The notes beneath the pieces were generated by a model. The model made no database searches, was not told the origin of the DNA, and worked only from the letters and a program-made list of their open reading frames with translations. Positions 1-6,428 of a DNA stretch of 64,000 nt are shown here, one piece after another. The position numbers and the translations under genes are program-made. Positions within the stretch are counted from its first letter, which is position 1. Each line of letters begins with the position of its first letter. Source of the stretch: Anaerolineales bacterium UBA5195 (GTDB lineage Bacteria; Chloroflexota; Anaerolineae; Anaerolineales; Villigracilaceae); contig DHVZ01000109.1 of assembly GCA_002412925.1 (NCBI GenBank), forward strand, positions 29,616 through 93,615, given 5' to 3'.

Positions 1-84
1 CAGGCCAAGCGAGAATGCCAGGCGCGAGGCAGCCCGGCTGCCGCCTGCGCCAAAATGGGAATGCGGGTGTGAATGTTCGGGCAT
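1..84 (-). CDS. Cation diffusion facilitator family efflux protein, N-terminal fragment
   Basis: Only the first 28 codons lie in the window; the gene runs off the left edge. The visible start reads MPEHSHPHSHFGAGG, a histidine-rich leader typical of CDF (CzcD/ZitB-like) Zn/Co/Cd exporters, followed by the beginning of a hydrophobic stretch. It starts 10 bases after the stop of the upstream ArsR repressor, on the same strand, so the two probably form a metal-responsive operon. The assignment rests on the His-rich start and the ArsR neighbour; the transmembrane domain is not visible. Confidence 0.6.
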   Translation of the reverse strand, partial: MPEHSHPHSHFGAGGSRAASRLAFSLGL

Positions 85-94
85 GTCGAAGACC

Positions 95-385
95 TTATCC
101 TTGAGTGATATGTTCCAACCCCATTTGAAACAATTGCGCCACGTGTTCGTCTTCAAGACAGTAAAACACCTGGCGGCCCTCTTTGCGCGGGCGGACAATC
201 CGCATCTGGCGCAGGCCACGCAACTGGTGGGAGACCGCCGATTCTGATAAGCCAATCGCCGCGGCGATTTCGCCCACGTTCATTTCGCGTTCAATCAATG
301 CTGATAGGATCGACAGCCGTGTCGGATCGCTCAAGGCATCGAACAAATCGGCCAGGTGAATGGCGATGCGCTCATCGAGGGGCAT
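95..385 (-). CDS. ArsR/SmtB family metal-sensing repressor
   Basis: A 96-residue winged-helix repressor. Residues 12-65 form the ArsR helix-turn-helix (DALSDPTRLSILSAL, then SESAVSHQLRGLR). The C-terminal helix carries D79-x-H81-x10-H92, close to the SmtB/CzrA alpha-5 Zn site, with Q95 where Glu is usual. The alpha-3 cysteine motif ELCVCDL of As/Cd sensors is absent, so Zn/Co/Ni sensing is more likely than arsenic. A perfect 11-bp dyad lies just upstream and the CDF exporter follows, the usual arrangement of a self-regulated metal-efflux operon. Confidence 0.9.
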   Translation of the reverse strand: MPLDERIAIHLADLFDALSDPTRLSILSALIEREMNVGEIAAAIGLSESAVSHQLRGLRQMRIVRPRKEGRQVFYCLEDEHVAQLFQMGLEHITQG

Positions 386-393
386 AATTGCCC

Positions 394-423
394 TGAATAT
401 ATGAATAATTGCTCATATATTCA
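394..423. promoter_or_regulatory. Probable ArsR/SmtB operator
   Basis: Perfect inverted repeat with arms TGAATATATGA (394-404) and TCATATATTCA (413-423) around an 8-bp spacer. It can also be read as a 12-2-12 dyad of the ATATGA...TCATAT type bound by ArsR/SmtB repressors. It begins 9 bp upstream of the arsR start, so it would cover the promoter. Repressor identity is inferred from position. Confidence 0.75.
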
Positions 424-430
424 CATTATC

Positions 431-466
431 TCTAAAAATGAGAGAACTGTCAAGGGACAGTTCTCT
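431..466 (-). terminator. Rho-independent terminator of proC
   Basis: Perfect 11-bp stem (agagaactgtc 441-451 with gacagttctct 456-466) and a 4-base loop. On the minus strand it is followed by CATTTTTAG. It lies just after the proC stop and before the arsR promoter. Confidence 0.7.
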
Positions 467-472
467 TGTGGG

Positions 473-1345
473 TTAGCCGTTATCTTCTTCCTTGGGATGC
501 GACTCTGGAATGTGGATTGGCTGTTCCTTGCCCAGTTCCAGTGAGCGTTGGTAGGCGGCCCAGATGGCGCGGGAAATGGCCGTACGGAACCCGGCCTTTT
601 CAAGGTAGTAGAGCGCCTCGGCGGAGGTGCCTCCCGGCGAGGTGACCTGGTTGCGCAGCGCCGCCACGTGTACGTCGGCCTTCTGGTTGATCTTCTCGTA
701 ATAGGAAACCGAGCCTTTGATGGTTTGCACCACCAACTGTTCAGAGATGTGCCGTGAAAAACCCATGTGGACTCCGGCATCGATCATTGCTTCCATGAAC
801 ATGAAAACGTAGGCCGGGCCGGTGCCGGAGAGCGCTGTGGCCATATCCAGATAGCTCTCATCGTCCACCATGACTTCCTGCCCCAGGGCGCCCAGGATGG
901 CGCGGGCTGTCTCTTTTTGGGCTTCACTGGTCGCTGGCGAGGCAATCCAGACAGTAATACCCTCACTGATCTGAGCCGGGGTGTTGGGCATCGAGCGCAC
1001 GACTGCGTTGTGTTTCAGGCCTTTACTGATTTTCTGAATCTGAGCCCCGGCGACGATCGAGAGCACAACGGCTTCTGCTGGAATGGCATTTTTCAAACCG
1101 TGCAGGACATCGGTCAGGCGCTGCGGCTTAACCGACAGGACAACCACATCTGCGCTGGCCACTGCTTGGTGGTTATCGGTAAAAGGCCGGGTGCCATATT
1201 TCTCTTTTAGTTCGTTGGCGCGCTCCGGGCGCGTATCGGCGGCGTGCAGGTTTCCAGGCTGGGCCAGTCCCTGGCGCAGCAAGCCTGAAAGCATGGCTTC
1301 GGCCATGGCCCCCGAACCGATAAAGGCAATCGTTTTATTAAGCAT
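473..1345 (-). CDS. proC: Pyrroline-5-carboxylate reductase
   Basis: NAD(P)H-dependent reduction of 1-pyrroline-5-carboxylate to proline, cytosolic. The N-terminal Rossmann motif is IGSGAMAEAMLSGLL (about residues 9-23). The C-terminal dimerisation and active-site region has SGTGPAYVFMFMEAM and the family signature around NQVTSPGGTSAEALYYLEKAG. At 290 residues it is about 20 longer than usual, owing to a polar tail ending in HPKEEDNG. The start has a GGAG site about 8 bases upstream. It stands alone, with its own terminator downstream. Confidence 0.95.
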   Translation of the reverse strand: MLNKTIAFIGSGAMAEAMLSGLLRQGLAQPGNLHAADTRPERANELKEKYGTRPFTDNHQAVASADVVVLSVKPQRLTDVLHGLKNAIPAEAVVLSIVAGAQIQKISKGLKHNAVVRSMPNTPAQISEGITVWIASPATSEAQKETARAILGALGQEVMVDDESYLDMATALSGTGPAYVFMFMEAMIDAGVHMGFSRHISEQLVVQTIKGSVSYYEKINQKADVHVAALRNQVTSPGGTSAEALYYLEKAGFRTAISRAIWAAYQRSLELGKEQPIHIPESHPKEEDNG

Positions 1346-1427
1346 TTGAAACTCCGTCTGGGTAAAAGGTGGGCAGGCTCAGGCAAAAGATATTCCGCCG
1401 ATTATATACCCAACAGGAGCTGGCTTG

Positions 1428-2003
1428 CTATTGAAAATATCCCAGCGCCAGGCGCAATTTCTGCTCCACATCATCGGGGGCATCCTTGGGGAGCGATTGC
1501 AAAGCCGTCTGCGCCTCGACGACCGAATAGCCGAGACTGGTCAGCGCGGCCAGGACTTCGCTGTCGGTGTCGGACATGGAAGCAATTTTTTCCAATCCGC
1601 TGATCGGTTTCAGGCGGTCTTTCAGATAGAGCTGGATTTTCTGCGCCGTTTTTTTGCCGACGCCCGGTACACGACTCAACAGGTCCGGTTCGTCAGAGAA
1701 AACCGCCCGTTGAACGGTATCCAGATTGAGGGTCGAAAGGATCGAGAGCGCCACCTTTGGGCCGACACCGTCCACCCCGAGGAGAGTCAAAAAGAGCTGG
1801 CGGTCGCCCGCGGTCTCGAATCCATACAGCGAAAGGTCGTTTTCGCGCACGACGAGATGCGTTTGCAGCAAGATGATCTCGCCCGTGTTAAACCTGGTCA
1901 GCAAGAGTTTGGGCACAAAGACGCGCAGGCCCACCCCGCCGACTTCGAGAATCAGGGCGTTCTCTTCGATCTGGATGATTTCACCGCGTAAGGTTGCGAT
2001 CAT
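1428..2003 (-). CDS. ruvA: Holliday junction DNA helicase subunit RuvA
   Basis: Tetrameric junction-binding subunit that loads RuvB on Holliday junctions. It begins MIATLRGEIIQ, the family start, preceded by a perfect GGAGG; an in-frame start 20 codons upstream was rejected because it adds non-conserved sequence and has no ribosome site. Two helix-hairpin-helix motifs are seen (LGVDGVGPKVALSIL and VPGVGKKTAQKIQLYL), then the C-terminal RuvB-contacting domain III (LTSLGYSVVEAQTAL). 191 residues is normal. It follows ruvC on the same strand, but ruvB is not nearby. Confidence 0.95.
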   Translation of the reverse strand: MIATLRGEIIQIEENALILEVGGVGLRVFVPKLLLTRFNTGEIILLQTHLVVRENDLSLYGFETAGDRQLFLTLLGVDGVGPKVALSILSTLNLDTVQRAVFSDEPDLLSRVPGVGKKTAQKIQLYLKDRLKPISGLEKIASMSDTDSEVLAALTSLGYSVVEAQTALQSLPKDAPDDVEQKLRLALGYFQ

Positions 2004-2085
2004 TTTATCCTCCGTAAGGGCCCGGCGGGGGCTTTGCGGATAATCTTGACCGGTAGAATCCACCGTGCCCCTACAACACCAATAT

Positions 2086-2145
2086 CAGTACTTCACGAAA
2101 GTTGGGAGAATTTCCGATTTTTTCAAGATGTTTCGTGAACTACTG
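2086..2145 (-). repeat. CAGTA-ended palindromic element, copy A (upstream of ruvA)
   Basis: 60-bp member of a four-copy family. Plus-strand ends are CAGTACTTCACGAAA and TTTCGTGAACTACTG. AATAT flanks it on both sides (2081-2085, 2146-2150), a possible target duplication. This short copy lacks the inner palindrome and keeps only half of it (read on the minus strand as AATCGG). In gene sense it lies between the ruvC stop and the ruvA start, in the same orientation relative to the downstream gene as the other copies. Confidence 0.85.
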
Positions 2146-2149
2146 AATA

Positions 2150-2629
2150 TCAATACCGCCAGGTATTCAGGTGAGTGATGGCGATGGCCAGCGCATCGGC
2201 GGCATCGTCCGGTTTGGGGATTTTGTCGAGAGAGAGCAGCACCCGCACCATCTCTTGCACCTGTTTTTTATCAGCCGAGCCATAACCGGTGACCGCCTGC
2301 TTGACCTCGTTGGGGGTGTATTCGCCCACCTCCAATCCGGCCTGGGCCAACGCCAGCAGCACCACGCCGCGCGCCTGTCCGACAGTGATGGCGGTGCTGA
2401 TATTTTTCTGGAAAAACAACTTCTCCACCGCCGCCGAATCGGGGTGGTGGAGAGAAATGATTTCGTTCAGGCGCTCGTAGAGCTGCACCAAGCGCACGGG
2501 GGCGGAGGCTTCCTTGGGGGTTGTAATCACGCCATATCCGACAGCCTGGCTGTTGCCATCGGGCAGATCGCGCACGAGGGCATAACCGATGGTGGCTGTG
2601 CCGGGGTCGATGCCAAGGACAAGGGTCAT
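2150..2629 (-). CDS. ruvC: Crossover junction endodeoxyribonuclease RuvC
   Basis: Homodimeric Holliday-junction resolvase of the RNase H fold. Starting at MTLVLGIDPG, 159 residues, the acidic catalytic set is present: D8 (GIDPG), E69 (AAVEKLFF), and D142/D145 in PDDAADALAIAITH. The upstream in-frame ATG adds eight residues read from a palindromic repeat and was rejected. It sits between yebC and ruvA, a gene order common in many bacteria. Confidence 0.95.
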   Translation of the reverse strand: MTLVLGIDPGTATIGYALVRDLPDGNSQAVGYGVITTPKEASAPVRLVQLYERLNEIISLHHPDSAAVEKLFFQKNISTAITVGQARGVVLLALAQAGLEVGEYTPNEVKQAVTGYGSADKKQVQEMVRVLLSLDKIPKPDDAADALAIAITHLNTWRY

Positions 2630-2638
2630 GTAAATCGC

Positions 2639-2667
2639 GTAGGGGCGACCCAATGGGTCGCCCCTAC
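2639..2667. repeat. GTAGGGGCGA-type palindromic repeat
   Basis: Perfect 13-bp arms GTAGGGGCGACCC (2639-2651) and GGGTCGCCCCTAC (2655-2667) with a 3-base loop, between yebC and ruvC. The outer GTAGGGGCGA is shared with a palindrome inside the LUD gene at 27043-27072, and a half copy (gtgcccctac) lies near 2065-2073, so this is a mobile repeat family rather than a dedicated terminator. Confidence 0.8.
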
Positions 2668-2674
2668 CGTAAAT

Positions 2675-3430
2675 TTATTCTTCTTCGAGAGCCGCCAGGG
2701 CTTCTTCGGAGATCTTCAAATTGTGGAAGACGTTCTGCACATCATCCATTTCTTCGATCGCTTCGACGACACGCAGTACCTGCAGGGTGCCATCCACGTC
2801 AAGTTCGAGGTCTTGCTTGGCAATCAGGCGCAGGCCGCCTTCATCCGGAGTGACTTTGGCCTTGTGGAGGGCATCGCTGAGGGTCTTGAAGACTTCCACG
2901 GGGCCAATGATTTCGACGTTGTCGCCATCTTCCTGGACGTCATCGGCGCCGGCTTCGATCGCCAGTTCAAAAGCTTTGTCATACGAAAGTTGGCTGGCCG
3001 GGAAGGAGAAATACGACTTGCGTTCGAACTGCCAGCCGACTGCACCCGCTTCGGCCATTGTGCCGCCATTTTTGTTAAAAGCGTGGCGCATATCGGCCAC
3101 AGTGCGGTTGCGGTTATCAGTGACACAATCCACCATGATTGCCGATCCGTGCGGGCCATAGCCTTCCAGGGTAAATTCTTCAAAGGCAGACGCGTCTTTA
3201 TCTTCGCCCGCGCCGCGCTTGATGGCGCGTTCGATGCTTTCTTTCGGCATATTGCTGGCGCGCGCTTTTTCAACAGCCAGCGCCAGGCGGAAGTTGCTGC
3301 CAGGGTCGCCGCCACCGTTGCGTGCAGCCATCACAATTTCACGTGCGATGCGCGTAAAAACCTGGCCGCGCTTGGCGTCGGCCGCACCTTTTTTGCGGCG
3401 AATGGTAGCCCAATGGCTGTGTCCTGACAT
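2675..3430 (-). CDS. yebC: YebC/PmpR (TACO1) family protein
   Basis: Begins with the family hallmark MSGHSHWATIRRKKGAADAK and continues through GRGP/EGYGPHGSAIMVDCVTDNRNRT, the conserved central block. 251 residues is standard. Members act as DNA-binding regulators or as translation factors easing ribosome stalling at polyproline; which applies here cannot be told. It is the promoter-proximal gene of yebC-ruvC-ruvA, with GGAG before the start. The C-terminus ends in an acidic EEALAALEEE. Confidence 0.95.
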   Translation of the reverse strand: MSGHSHWATIRRKKGAADAKRGQVFTRIAREIVMAARNGGGDPGSNFRLALAVEKARASNMPKESIERAIKRGAGEDKDASAFEEFTLEGYGPHGSAIMVDCVTDNRNRTVADMRHAFNKNGGTMAEAGAVGWQFERKSYFSFPASQLSYDKAFELAIEAGADDVQEDGDNVEIIGPVEVFKTLSDALHKAKVTPDEGGLRLIAKQDLELDVDGTLQVLRVVEAIEEMDDVQNVFHNLKISEEALAALEEE

Positions 3431-3529
3431 AAGTCGTTCTCCTTCTAAAGTCCCTGCATTCAGGGGAGAAATTAACCACTTCGTGGGGGGTTTGAGAAAT
3501 TTGCCTGTGAATTATAACACAGGCAAATC

Positions 3530-4372
3530 TTACGCCGCCGTAAAAAACCCGACCGCCAGCGTCTTCGGCCCGGCATGCGTGACAATCGCCGGGGGCAGCA
3601 GGTAGATCGGGATGTTTTGGAGGTTGAGACGGGAACCCAGTTCCACGCAAATGGCCCGGGCCTCCTCCTCCGCGTCACTGTGCATCACGCATAGGTGCGC
3701 ATCGAGACTCCCCGCCGCCTGTTCGCAAGCGATTTCAATTAATCGCCCCGTGGCGCGTTTCTTGGTGCGTTCCTGCTCATAGGGGGCGGCCTGCCCAGCC
3801 TTGATTTGTAAAATTGGCTTCATTTGAAGCAGTTCGCCGAGCAGCGCTTTGGCTGCGCCGATGCGCCCGCCCTTCTGCAGGTATTCAAGCGTGTCGACGA
3901 GAAAATACGTCCGCGAGAGGGGGATCAAGGCTCTGACGTAAGCCTCGATCTCGTCGGCGGTTTTTCCCTTTTGGGCCAGTTCCTGAGCCGCCAGCACCAG
4001 CGAACCGAGGCAACCGGCAATGGTCAACGTATCGATGATGCGGATATCTGCGCCGGGGAAATCAGCCCTGGCCGTCTCCGCCGAGCGGACGGTGCCGCTC
4101 ATCTTCGCGGTTGGGGCGATCACGATCACACTCTCACCCTTTTTGACGGCTTCCTCGAAAATGGGATCATACAAAGGGGGCGGGGGCGCCGCCGTTTTGG
4201 GCAGGGTAGACGATGCTTTGAGTTTTTGGAGAAAATCGGTCGTGGTCAGTTCGGTGTCATCGCGAAAGGTTTGCTCGCCAAACATCACCAACTGCGGGAT
4301 CATGGGAATGCCCAGCCGCGCTGCGAGGTCGAGGGGCAGTCCAGAGGTGGTATCGGCAACGATTTTGGTCAT
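3530..4372 (-). CDS. DegV family fatty-acid-binding protein
   Basis: 280 residues from MTKIVADTTSGLP, with the family N-terminal block and a later segment (RTYFLVDTLEYLQKGGRIGAAKALLGELLQMKPIL) typical of DegV/FakB proteins, which bind a fatty acid and can present it to a FakA-type kinase. No FakA is visible. AGGAGG precedes this ATG; the ATG seven codons upstream lacks a site. It lies 20 bases downstream of the HD hydrolase gene, likely co-transcribed. Confidence 0.88.
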   Translation of the reverse strand: MTKIVADTTSGLPLDLAARLGIPMIPQLVMFGEQTFRDDTELTTTDFLQKLKASSTLPKTAAPPPPLYDPIFEEAVKKGESVIVIAPTAKMSGTVRSAETARADFPGADIRIIDTLTIAGCLGSLVLAAQELAQKGKTADEIEAYVRALIPLSRTYFLVDTLEYLQKGGRIGAAKALLGELLQMKPILQIKAGQAAPYEQERTKKRATGRLIEIACEQAAGSLDAHLCVMHSDAEEEARAICVELGSRLNLQNIPIYLLPPAIVTHAGPKTLAVGFFTAA

Positions 4373-4392
4373 AGAGCCTCCTGTCAAACGCA

Positions 4393-4944
4393 TTAGATGT
4401 TCAGAAGACGTTTCCCTTGCGTCAGCAATTCGTCGTAACGCTTTTCAAGGGCCGGGTTGGTGCCGCGTAGACCGGCGACAACCTGTTCTGTCCATAAAAG
4501 ATAATCCTGCTTGCGCCCAAAGGTCCAAAGTTGGGGCGGCGAATGCAGCAGGTCAGCGAGATTGCAAATCTTGTCAGCCAGTTTGACCAGCTTGGCCTCA
4601 GGCGAGATGTGTGGCGCGTGTTCAATTTGCAATTGTTTACGCGTTTGCTTGGGCAGGGATTTATCGTCGGTCACTTCCAGCACCACTGAAAGAATTCCCT
4701 CGCCGAACAATGCGCGGATTTCATCTGGCGTGGTCTCGGTATCTTCGAGCGTATCATGCAGGATGGCGGCAATCAATGGAAGATTGTCGCGCACACCGCC
4801 GATTTCCCAAAGTGTTTCGGCCACCTCGATGGGATGGTTGATGTAAGGGGAATGCTGCACATCCTTGCGGCGCTGGTCGCGGTGCCTGTCAGCCGAAAAA
4901 TGGATGGCTTTCAAGAATAAACCAGTGGCTTCGTCCAAGTCCAT
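4393..4944 (-). CDS. HD-domain hydrolase, MESH1/RelA-SpoT hydrolase-like
   Basis: 183 residues from MDLDEATGLF. Metal-binding HD features: H in YINHPIEVAETL, the HD pair in AAILHDTLEDTETT, and a later D in KLVKLADKICNLADL. This is the arrangement of the small alarmone hydrolase MESH1 and of the SpoT hydrolase domain; there is no synthetase, TGS or ACT domain. It probably hydrolyses (p)ppGpp or a related nucleotide. A long upstream extension of the frame is antisense to the MFS gene and was rejected. DegV follows closely. Confidence 0.85.
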   Translation of the reverse strand: MDLDEATGLFLKAIHFSADRHRDQRRKDVQHSPYINHPIEVAETLWEIGGVRDNLPLIAAILHDTLEDTETTPDEIRALFGEGILSVVLEVTDDKSLPKQTRKQLQIEHAPHISPEAKLVKLADKICNLADLLHSPPQLWTFGRKQDYLLWTEQVVAGLRGTNPALEKRYDELLTQGKRLLNI

Positions 4945-4982
4945 ATTTGTTCTGCCTGAATAAACAATGCTGAAGGCCACAA

Positions 4983-6287
4983 TTACGTGGTTTGTTTGGC
5001 GCGTTCGAAATCTGCGCGGGTCTGCATCTGGGCGCGCAGGGCGTGGATGTCGCCATCCACAAAGAACAATGCGCCGAGATAGATGACAAAACAGATCAGC
5101 CAGGCTGAGATGCAAATCCACAGGATGGCGGTGTGCAGATTGCTCGCGTCGGCGATGATCCCCGCCAGCAGGGGAGCGGCGGCTGCCCCCGCGTTTTCGA
5201 TGAAATATTCCACCGACTGGGCTGTGGAGCGGACTTCGGGCATGGTCACATCGTAAACGGTGGAAACAACATTGGGTGAGGAAAACGGCATAAAGATGGC
5301 GGTCAGGCACATCAGCACGAAAAAGGTGTTTTTATCGGCGATCGGCGTTTGCATCGCCAGGAACAGGAAAATCGCGCCCAGGATGACGCCTGCGCTGGAA
5401 ACCAGGATGCGCCCCTTGAGCGTGCGTTTGAAAGCCCAATCGCCCAGCGCCCCGCCAACGAAGTATCCGCCGGCCAGGACGAGAATGACCGGGGCCATCA
5501 GCATCAGTACGCCGTCCTGATCGTAACCACGCTCCTCGCCCAGATAGGTAAAGAACCAGTAGGTAATCACGTTCCAGGGGAAAACGCCTGCGAAACCCTG
5601 CAAGAAGACAAACCACATGGTGCGCTTCTTGAGCACATCCTTGGCCGCCTCCCAGGAGAATTTATACTGACCGATCTCCTCCATGTTGGCGAATTCAGGT
5701 TCAGCCTGGCCGCGCGGCAGGTCCTTGACGCCGAAAAAGATCATTACGGCGAGCAGAATCCCCAGCGAGCCGGTGGCGATGAAGACCGTCCTCCATTCCC
5801 AGCCCAGCATTGGCGCAACCATCAACGCCAGCACCATGCCGAGCAGGTAGCCAATTGGCTGGGCCAGTTGCAGCAGGCCATAGACTTTGCTGCGCTGGGT
5901 GGGCCCAAAGTAATCGGCGATCAGGCTGTACAGGCCGGGGTAGGCCGAGTCATCCACACCGGTCGAGGCGCGGGTGACGACAAATAAGCCATACGAGCGG
6001 ACAATGGAACTAAGCCAGGTTGTAGCGCCCCAGATAAAGGAGGCCGCCGAGAGCAGTTTCGCGCGTGAGTAGCGGTCGTACCAGTAACCCCAGAGCGGGT
6101 AGAAAATCGTCCCAACAATTAGCGCGCCAGTCAGCACCGCGCCCATCTGTGTCTTGGTGATGCTGAAATCTTTCATGATCTCGGGCGTCAACGGCCCGAT
6201 CAGCAGTTTGTCCACTTGGTGCAGGAGCATGAACATGAAAAAGACAGCCACGACGAACCAGCGGTAACGCGAATTTTCTTTGGACAT
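4983..6287 (-). CDS. MFS transporter
   Basis: 434 residues with about 12 hydrophobic segments in two halves. After TM2 comes the loop GYWYDRYSRAK, matching the G-x3-D/E-R-x-GR/K signature of the major facilitator superfamily; the first half also has TRASTGVDDSAYPG. It resembles sugar-phosphate or anion:cation symporter-like members, but the substrate cannot be inferred. GGAG precedes the start. It is divergent from tex, sharing a 141-bp upstream region. Confidence 0.85.
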   Translation of the reverse strand: MSKENSRYRWFVVAVFFMFMLLHQVDKLLIGPLTPEIMKDFSITKTQMGAVLTGALIVGTIFYPLWGYWYDRYSRAKLLSAASFIWGATTWLSSIVRSYGLFVVTRASTGVDDSAYPGLYSLIADYFGPTQRSKVYGLLQLAQPIGYLLGMVLALMVAPMLGWEWRTVFIATGSLGILLAVMIFFGVKDLPRGQAEPEFANMEEIGQYKFSWEAAKDVLKKRTMWFVFLQGFAGVFPWNVITYWFFTYLGEERGYDQDGVLMLMAPVILVLAGGYFVGGALGDWAFKRTLKGRILVSSAGVILGAIFLFLAMQTPIADKNTFFVLMCLTAIFMPFSSPNVVSTVYDVTMPEVRSTAQSVEYFIENAGAAAAPLLAGIIADASNLHTAILWICISAWLICFVIYLGALFFVDGDIHALRAQMQTRADFERAKQTT

Positions 6288-6415
6288 GGTTTTTCTCCAC
6301 TTGCAGGGTTAAAAGAGTTTACAACGGAAAAAGAGGCGGGGCAAGTGATTTGTGTCATGAGAAACGACGCGCAAGAAACCCTGTTTTGGCGAAGCGAAAT
6401 TTTGTTCTACTATGG

Positions 6416-6421
6416 TAGAAT
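6416..6421 (+). promoter_or_regulatory. -10-like box next to tex start (leaderless promoter)
   Basis: TAGAAT lies 7 bases before the tex ATG with no Shine-Dalgarno between, so transcription would begin at or next to the start codon. No clear -35 was found. ligA and the NUDIX gene at 44716 have the same geometry. Confidence 0.5.
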
Positions 6422-6428
6422 CGCGCGC

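Noticed and set aside
2171..3427. 418-residue plus-strand frame opposite ruvC and yebC
   Set aside because: Antisense to two clear conserved genes; no homologous motif, arises from the codon bias of the true genes.
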